A DNA stretch of 10,974 nt from Planctomycetota bacterium. GTDB lineage: Bacteria > Planctomycetota > UBA11346. The notes below the pieces were generated by a model. It was not told the origin of the DNA and ran no database searches. It was given only the letters and a program-made list of their open reading frames with translations. A program made the translations under genes and the position numbers. How positions within the stretch are numbered: the first letter of the stretch is position 1; every line of letters begins with the position of its first letter. This document shows, piece after piece, positions 6,560-10,974 of the stretch. The stretch lies in NCBI GenBank assembly GCA_024641365.1, contig JAHEDF010000084.1:1-10974 (forward strand). Reading direction: 5' to 3'.

Positions 6560-7476
6560 TTCAATGCGGTTAATCCAAAAGCTCCAAGGAGCACTAAACC
6601 GACAAGTGCAAATGGTCGTAAATGATCGACTTTCGTTTGCGCTGACGAAGTAAATGTAACCGGCTTCATGCGATCTATGTGTGCAAATACGGCGCTGAGT
6701 GCTTGTGGATCTGTTACGGCAAATGCTCGTCCGCCACTAGCACTGCAAATGGCCTGTAATTCATCCTGTGGCTGTCCATAACCGATATAAATCATGAATA
6801 AAGCAATGCCGCGACTGCGAAATGCGTGACTCAGTTCCGGAATGGTATCTTGTGTCAAATCAGAACTGGACCCATCAGAAACCAATATAACCATGCGATC
6901 ACTCGATTTATTTTCTTCAGCAACGCGCGCTTCTAATTGATCCATAGTTCTAAGACAGGTACGTAAGGCTTTTGCAATTTGCGTACCACCAAAATGATGC
7001 GGTAATTTTTCTGGGCGAAGCCACGGTATCGATTGACGAATAACGGCTAAATCTTTTGTCCCAGGTACCCAGCGTAGCGCCTCGTCCCCAAATATAGTTA
7101 AACCAAAAGCGTCTCCTGACCGCTTCAGTGTAAATTCACTAATCGCATTCATCGCTGCATCAAAGGCAGGCGAATCACCAAAATTACTCATCATACTGCC
7201 GGATACATCTAAGCAAAATTCAATGGACGTTTGTACACGTTCCTTGTGCGGTAAATCTAGTTTTTGTGGTCTTGCTAACAATATGATGGCACACGCCAAT
7301 AAAAGAGATGGTAATAAATTGGTAAGAATAACGACACTGTGCACCCACGGACGATGTGATTTTGCACTAAAATCAAGTGGGAGCGGTACTCGTCGGCCGC
7401 GTCGTAAGATTTCCCATGCGGCAATCGCAAATGGGATAATTAATAAAATAAGTAATGACGGGTAAGCGAATGTCAT
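6538..7476 (-). CDS. batA: BatA-like von Willebrand factor A domain membrane protein
   Basis: The 312-aa protein begins with a hydrophobic segment (about 5-23), then a short RRGRR linker and a second span (about 48-68). The VWA domain (about 84-275) follows, and then a C-terminal span (about 288-306). The metal site is intact: DVSGS (D90, S92, S94), T165 in FGGTQI and SDG (200-202). The N-terminal FAYPSLLILLIIPF... segment and the length are typical of BatA. The start codon overlaps the stop of the preceding gene by 4 nt (ATGA, 7473-7476) without a strong ribosome site, which implies coupled translation. It differs from the next VWA protein in having the classical DVSGSM rather than DVSPSM. 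The two probably act together as membrane partners of the MoxR ATPase. Confidence 0.92.
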   Translation of the reverse strand: MTFAYPSLLILLIIPFAIAAWEILRRGRRVPLPLDFSAKSHRPWVHSVVILTNLLPSLLLACAIILLARPQKLDLPHKERVQTSIEFCLDVSGSMMSNFGDSPAFDAAMNAISEFTLKRSGDAFGLTIFGDEALRWVPGTKDLAVIRQSIPWLRPEKLPHHFGGTQIAKALRTCLRTMDQLEARVAEENKSSDRMVILVSDGSSSDLTQDTIPELSHAFRSRGIALFMIYIGYGQPQDELQAICSASGGRAFAVTDPQALSAVFAHIDRMKPVTFTSSAQTKVDHLRPFALVGLVLLGAFGLTALKWRFTPW

Positions 7477-8261
7477 GATCGCACCGCCGCAGGATTGTTA
7501 TCAACGTGTAAATAGGGGGCTAATAAGGCAGTCACGTCGACGGACGTACGTCCAGGAGGTGCATGCAGCCACGCTTCTAATTGTCTTAACAATATTCCTG
7601 CTTCAGCGTGATCTCGCAAATGTTGCAGTGCTACAGGCGCATCGAGATGTTGAATTTGCAAACGTTCACGCCAATGGCCTAATAATAAGCGTTCAAGCTT
7701 GGCTTGGGTTTCTGTGTTGAGCGGTTGTTTGCTTGCTTGCGAGATGATATCTCGCAATTGATCAGCAATACTTGGCGGCGCAATTGTTTTGGATTCGATA
7801 ATAGTTCGTGATTTTCTGCGTATTAAAAATGGTAATATGAGTAGCCAGACAACACCCAATATTATCATCATTATTTGATAACCGTCGAGACGAGGAGTCG
7901 GTGGCAATGGATCGGTGATCAAATCACCAGGCATACCTGGTGGTAAGACGGAATGTATTTCTACCGTAATTGGTTTTAATTCACTCAGAGAATTACCATC
8001 ACGATCAATTAAATAGTGAATGAGATTATAAGACCCTGGAACAGCTCCAATCCAGCGTAAATCATAGCGCGTGCCATCAGAGACTTTTTCACGATTGGCA
8101 ATGCGAACAATAAAAGCCGTACGTGGATCATCAACTGGGACAGCTTCTAAATTAGCATGTGGCAACACCACACGTATAGAACCTTCTCGACCAACTGTTG
8201 AAGTATATTCACCAGCAATCACTGTCCCTAAAATTAATAATAAGAGGACGAGGGACCTCAT
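7473..8261 (-). CDS. DUF4381-like single-span membrane protein of the Bat operon
   Basis: The 262-aa protein has a signal peptide (1-16, LLLLLILGTVIAG), an exported beta-rich domain of about 100 residues (17-125), one membrane span (about 129-147), an RRKSR stop-transfer motif and a helical cytoplasmic domain (about 160-250, with LLLGHWRERLQ and LLRQLEAWLHAP). It sits between the DUF58 and BatA-like genes, where DUF4381 proteins usually lie. The cytosolic helical part resembles that family, though the exported domain is larger than in the short DUF4381 proteins. Both junctions are ATGA overlaps (8258-8261 and 7473-7476). A GGAG lies 9 nt before the ATG. I infer an adaptor that links the periplasmic side to the cytosolic ATPase/DUF58 pair; this is not proven by sequence. 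Confidence 0.75.
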   Translation of the reverse strand: MRSLVLLLLILGTVIAGEYTSTVGREGSIRVVLPHANLEAVPVDDPRTAFIVRIANREKVSDGTRYDLRWIGAVPGSYNLIHYLIDRDGNSLSELKPITVEIHSVLPPGMPGDLITDPLPPTPRLDGYQIMMIILGVVWLLILPFLIRRKSRTIIESKTIAPPSIADQLRDIISQASKQPLNTETQAKLERLLLGHWRERLQIQHLDAPVALQHLRDHAEAGILLRQLEAWLHAPPGRTSVDVTALLAPYLHVDNNPAAVRS

Positions 8262-9118
8262 CGTGCGTGACTCCGGCGATCACGTTCTTTGAGAAAGCGA
8301 CGTACAACAGGAATAAATGGCCGTTCACTTGGTAATAATAAATAATCAATGCCTGCTTGTGCTAACGTGCGCCCTGGGCTTTCTTCATGTTGCCAACCAC
8401 CTCGACTGCTAGCGGTAAATTCGCTGCCGGTTTCCGATTCGGCTAAGCGCATAATACCCGCGCCATGCAATGATAATTCAGCTGGATCTTGTGGTTGGAT
8501 GACGACACAATCATGGAGTACTGCTAAACGTTTAATAGCAGATACGGCATCAGGATCATATAAATCACTAATTACGATAACTAAACAACGGCACGTTAAC
8601 ATGGAACGAAGTTCTAACACGCGCCGTGCTAATAATGTCCGTTCACCATTTTGTGGGCCAGTGACGTCTGCATTTTTACGTAATTGATGGAGCCACACAA
8701 AGACTTGACCTTGTGAACTTGATATTGGCATACGTAACGGCATTTCACCGCAGCCTAAAATACCAACAGGACTTGCGCGCTTTAAGGCAGCCAGCGCCAA
8801 GCCGCCTGCCAATCGAACGGCTAAATCATATTTACTTGGCGAAATAGAAGAAGCGCGCATAGATGACGATGTATCGACTAATAATTGTACCGGTAAACGT
8901 TGTAAGGCTTCGTATTCTTTAACGTAGGTTTTTCCGGTCCGCGCGGTCATGCGCCAATCGATTGAACGAACTGGATCGCCATCGGCGAACAAACGTGACT
9001 GAGCATAGTCGACGCCCTGACCAAGATATCCGGACAAATCTTGCCCTGGACTTAAACTGTCGGCCAATCGCCGAACCGCGAGTTCAAACTCACGTCCCGT
9101 TAATGGCGGGGCCTGCAT
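8258..9118 (-). CDS. DUF58-domain (VWA-like) cytosolic protein, MoxR partner
   Basis: The 286-aa protein carries the DUF58 hallmark DGDPVRSIDWRMTARTGKTY (46-65), followed by VKEYEALQRLPVQLLVDTSSSM (66-87). DTSSS (D82, S84, S86) is the metal-site motif of its VWA-like fold, and SDL (184-186) the usual later acidic loop. No signal peptide or membrane span is visible, so this is the soluble DUF58 type that pairs with MoxR. Its ATG lies 3 nt after the tandem TAATAA stop of moxR, with no clear ribosome site, so translation is probably coupled. The family nearly always sits directly after moxR. Its exact biochemical role is unsettled. Confidence 0.92.
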   Translation of the reverse strand: MQAPPLTGREFELAVRRLADSLSPGQDLSGYLGQGVDYAQSRLFADGDPVRSIDWRMTARTGKTYVKEYEALQRLPVQLLVDTSSSMRASSISPSKYDLAVRLAGGLALAALKRASPVGILGCGEMPLRMPISSSQGQVFVWLHQLRKNADVTGPQNGERTLLARRVLELRSMLTCRCLVIVISDLYDPDAVSAIKRLAVLHDCVVIQPQDPAELSLHGAGIMRLAESETGSEFTASSRGGWQHEESPGRTLAQAGIDYLLLPSERPFIPVVRRFLKERDRRSHAR

Positions 9119-9121
9119 TTA

Positions 9122-10165
9122 TTAGCCAACTTTATTCAATAATTGTTGTAGGACTTGTGCGGTTTGGCGTCCATCAGCAACTGCTTCATAGGTTAATCGC
9201 AAGCGATGTAACATGACGTCCTCTGCTAGTGCAAATAAATCTTCTGGTAGAGTATGATCACGCCCATGAATAAAAGCACGTGCGCGCGCTGCTTGCGTTA
9301 TCGCGATACCGGCGCGTGGACTTGCGCCAAAATCAAATTCCGCACAGGTTCGTGTTCTACGCACTAATTCAACGGTATGTGCTAAAAAGACGTCACTGAC
9401 ATGGACACCTAAGACAGCGCGCATGGCGGCATTCAAATCTTCTATTCCGGAGCGCGTGTCGCCTTCTAAAATATCAAAAGCATTTTTAGGAACAGCACCA
9501 CCAGTTTCAGTGCTTAATCCAAACCCTAAATGTCGTTTTAAAACTTCATTTTCTTCATCCGCAGTCGGATACGACAAGCGGTGACATAACATAAAGCGAT
9601 CTAATTGTGCTTCGGGTAATTCAAAAGTGCCAGCATTTTCAACCGGATTTTGTGTCGCAATTACAAAAAAAGGAGCCGGTAATCGAAAAGTCGTATTGCC
9701 GATGGTCACTTTTCGCTCTTGCATCGCTTCAAGTAAAGCACTTTGCACTTTTGGTGCGGCACGGTTAATTTCATCGGCTAATAATAAATTAGTAAAAATT
9801 GGACCCTGACGGACTCGGAAGGTGCCACTTGCTTGATCGAGAATTTCAGAGCCAACAATATCGGCTGGTAATAAATCGATAGTAAATTGCACACGTGCAA
9901 ATTGTAACGTGACGGCTCGGGCCAAACTGTTCACCATTAACGTTTTCGCCAGGCCTGGCATACCCTGCAGCAACAAATGGCCGCCTGTAAATAACGCGAT
10001 CAACATGCGTTCCACGACGGTGTCTTGGCCAACGACAGCCTTGCCGACTATCTTGCGCACATCACGGACCAGCCGTTGACCGGCTTCTATATCGGCTGGA
10101 TTAGCGGATTGTGCTTGCTGCATAGCTGGAGAGGTGGGCTCTGTGGCGGTAGCTAAATTAGACAT
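9122..10165 (-). CDS. moxR: MoxR-family AAA+ ATPase, first gene of the Bat operon
   Basis: The 347-aa ATPase shows all core AAA+ motifs: Walker A GMPGLAKT (68-75), Walker B LLLADE (127-132), sensor 1 in ATQNP (170-174), the family signature ENAGTFELPEAQLDRF (176-191) and the sensor 2 region GASPRAG (280-286). The length is normal for the MoxR family. These ATPases act as chaperone-like remodellers of VWA-domain partners, and four of the next five genes encode a VWA-like or membrane partner. The start is supported by GAGGT (10171-10175), 5 nt before the ATG; an N-terminal tail of about 25 residues precedes the conserved part. The gene ends with tandem TAA stops. No strong promoter was found just upstream, so the operon promoter within 10166-10427 is unassigned. 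Confidence 0.95.
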   Translation of the reverse strand: MSNLATATEPTSPAMQQAQSANPADIEAGQRLVRDVRKIVGKAVVGQDTVVERMLIALFTGGHLLLQGMPGLAKTLMVNSLARAVTLQFARVQFTIDLLPADIVGSEILDQASGTFRVRQGPIFTNLLLADEINRAAPKVQSALLEAMQERKVTIGNTTFRLPAPFFVIATQNPVENAGTFELPEAQLDRFMLCHRLSYPTADEENEVLKRHLGFGLSTETGGAVPKNAFDILEGDTRSGIEDLNAAMRAVLGVHVSDVFLAHTVELVRRTRTCAEFDFGASPRAGIAITQAARARAFIHGRDHTLPEDLFALAEDVMLHRLRLTYEAVADGRQTAQVLQQLLNKVG

Positions 10166-10170
10166 ATCTG

Positions 10171-10175
10171 ACCTC
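10171..10175 (-). promoter_or_regulatory. Ribosome binding site of moxR
   Basis: GAGGT on the minus strand lies 5 nt before the ATG at 10165. It fixes the start of the first operon gene. Confidence 0.65.
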
Positions 10176-10427
10176 GGCTCGAAGGTAAACGTTGGTAACC
10201 TGACAAACTTTCATTCTGATCCTGGTTGGGGTGATGACCGTCCATTTTCCGTGTAACCCACCAGATATCAGAGATGAACCTCAGCTTCATAATGCAGCAT
10301 TTTAAAAACAAAATAGCCATTTAGGGCAGGAGCAAAACCATTTTTGCTTGAGAGCAGTCTTCTAGGGAAGGTATTCAGCCATAATGATTGTTGTAAGCGC
10401 ATAACAGCGACTGTTTTACCCAAACGA

Positions 10428-10456
10428 TTTACGTCATTAAGTTTAACTAATATAAT
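10428..10456 (+). promoter_or_regulatory. Sigma70-type promoter candidate upstream of the sulfatase-like gene
   Basis: TTTACG (10428-10433) and a perfect TATAAT (10451-10456) are separated by exactly 17 nt. The short dyad AACAG-CGA-CTGTT (10403-10415) lies just upstream of the -35. A transcript from about 10463 would have a leader of about 345 nt before the sulfatase start at 10808. A second TATGAT at 10734-10739 lies closer to the gene but has no good -35. Confidence 0.45.
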
Positions 10457-10798
10457 ACAAAAATTTAATCATAAACCGAAATTGATTTATTCTTAGAAGT
10501 GCTAAGACCTAAAAAGTATCGAGGTGATGACGCAAAAAATTTACAATGCACAGGTAAAATAATTTTCTATAAGAATATTATTGAGAAGACATTTATTTGT
10601 AATTACGAAAGCACAAGAGATGCACTTATGAAGTAATCGGGAACAGGTTCTGAAGGGAAAAAATAACGAGTAAATTGCGCAGGTATGATTGTCTCGCATA
10701 TAAAACATAAGCAAAATCATCAATAAAATCGATTATGATAACAACCTTCGTGCAAATAGTGGTAGCATTTGCGCGCATAAACAATGACAGTAGCTATT

Positions 10799-10803
10799 GA
10801 GGA
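10799..10803 (+). promoter_or_regulatory. Ribosome binding site of the sulfatase-like gene
   Basis: GAGGA lies 4 nt before the ATG at 10808 and supports this start, which also gives a complete signal peptide. Confidence 0.65.
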
Positions 10804-10807
10804 TACC

Positions 10808-10974
10808 ATGCGCCTTTCCCTTATTCTGTTGACCATGTGTGTTTTTGTAGTTGGTAATAGTCATTCTGCCTATTCAGCTGACGCTGCTCGACCAAATGTG
10901 CTTTTTATCGCCATTGATGATTTGAATGATTGGGTGGGTTGCCTTAAAGGGCATCCACAGGCTTATACGCCGAA
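10808..10974 (+). CDS. Secreted sulfatase (alkaline-phosphatase-like superfamily), 5' end only
   Basis: The 55 visible residues start with a signal peptide (about 1-24: charged MR, hydrophobic [14 protein letters not shown], cut after AYSA). The typical sulfatase opening [18 protein letters not shown] (27-44) follows, with the paired Asp (37-38) that helps bind the active-site calcium. The next part, GHPQAYTP (48-55), matches the stretch leading to the usual TPN-LDRLA. The formylglycine motif (C/S-X-P-S-R) would lie beyond the window. The [10 protein letters not shown] form is common in iduronate-2-sulfatase-like and related enzymes of Planctomycetes, Lentisphaerae and Verrucomicrobia, which desulfate polysaccharides in the periplasm or outside. 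The substrate cannot be told from this part. The gene is divergent from the Bat operon and not evidently related to it. Confidence 0.88.
   Translation, partial: MRLSLILLTMCVFVVGNSHSAYSADAARPNVLFIAIDDLNDWVGCLKGHPQAYTP

Larger units (their letters stand above)
10166..10807. other. Divergent intergenic region between moxR and the sulfatase-like gene
   Basis: These 642 bp carry no convincing gene. They hold a perfect 7-bp hairpin with 4-nt loop (AGCAAAA-CCAT-TTTTGCT, 10331-10348) without a T-tract after it, a short dyad AACAG-CGA-CTGTT (10403-10415), and a plus-strand promoter candidate at 10428-10456. A 55-codon minus-strand frame (10153-10320) overlaps the moxR start and has no known motif. 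An 11-codon frame starts at the ATG in GAGGTGATG near 10526. The last third is AT-rich. Confidence 0.6.

Noticed and set aside
10153..10320. 55-codon minus-strand frame upstream of and overlapping the moxR start
   Set aside because: No recognisable domain and no ribosome site; it runs through the moxR ribosome site in another frame.
10331..10348. Perfect 7-bp hairpin as a terminator
   Set aside because: No T-tract follows on either strand, and no gene ends nearby because the flanking genes diverge.
10541..10723. 60-codon minus-strand frame in the AT-rich upstream region
   Set aside because: Cys/Leu/Ile/Phe-rich chance-like sequence without ribosome site or context; lies across the probable sulfatase leader.

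Overview
The window is dominated by one tightly packed minus-strand operon (about 10165 down to 1144). It has the layout of a MoxR/Bat ("aerotolerance") cluster: MoxR AAA+ ATPase, DUF58 protein, a DUF4381-like single-span membrane protein, a BatA-like VWA protein, a BatB-like VWA protein, a BatC-like TPR protein, and a very large (1201 aa) exported, C-terminally anchored protein where BatD normally sits. The first six genes are coupled by overlaps or a 3-nt gap. Only the last gene is set apart, by 51 nt.

Left of the operon, the 5' part of a CheW-family chemotaxis adaptor runs off the window edge on the minus strand (1-265). Between it and the operon lies an AT-rich stretch of almost 900 bp (266-1143) with no convincing gene. 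It does contain six copies of an 18-bp dyad, TGT-N12-ACA with a 4-nt centre: one beside a possible -10 of the cheW-like gene and five clustered at 610-776. Their arms often change together, so the symmetry is kept while the sequence varies. This is the least explained structure in the window.

Right of the operon, a 642-bp divergent intergenic region (10166-10807) separates moxR from the start of a secreted, sulfatase-like gene on the plus strand (10808 to the window end). A fairly good sigma70-type promoter at 10428-10456 would give that gene a leader of about 350 nt.

Organism: a Gram-negative-type bacterium with moderate to low GC, chemotaxis genes and a secreted sulfatase. The sulfatase N-terminus ([17 protein letters not shown]) looks like those expanded in Planctomycetes, Lentisphaerae, Verrucomicrobia and Kiritimatiellae. 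A PVC-type bacterium is therefore a reasonable but weak guess. No rRNA, tRNA, CRISPR or mobile element was recognised.

Inferred working model: the MoxR ATPase and cytosolic DUF58 protein act on the membrane VWA proteins. The DUF4381-like, TPR and giant proteins provide the periplasmic and membrane scaffold. The substrate of such systems is generally not known and cannot be read from this sequence.
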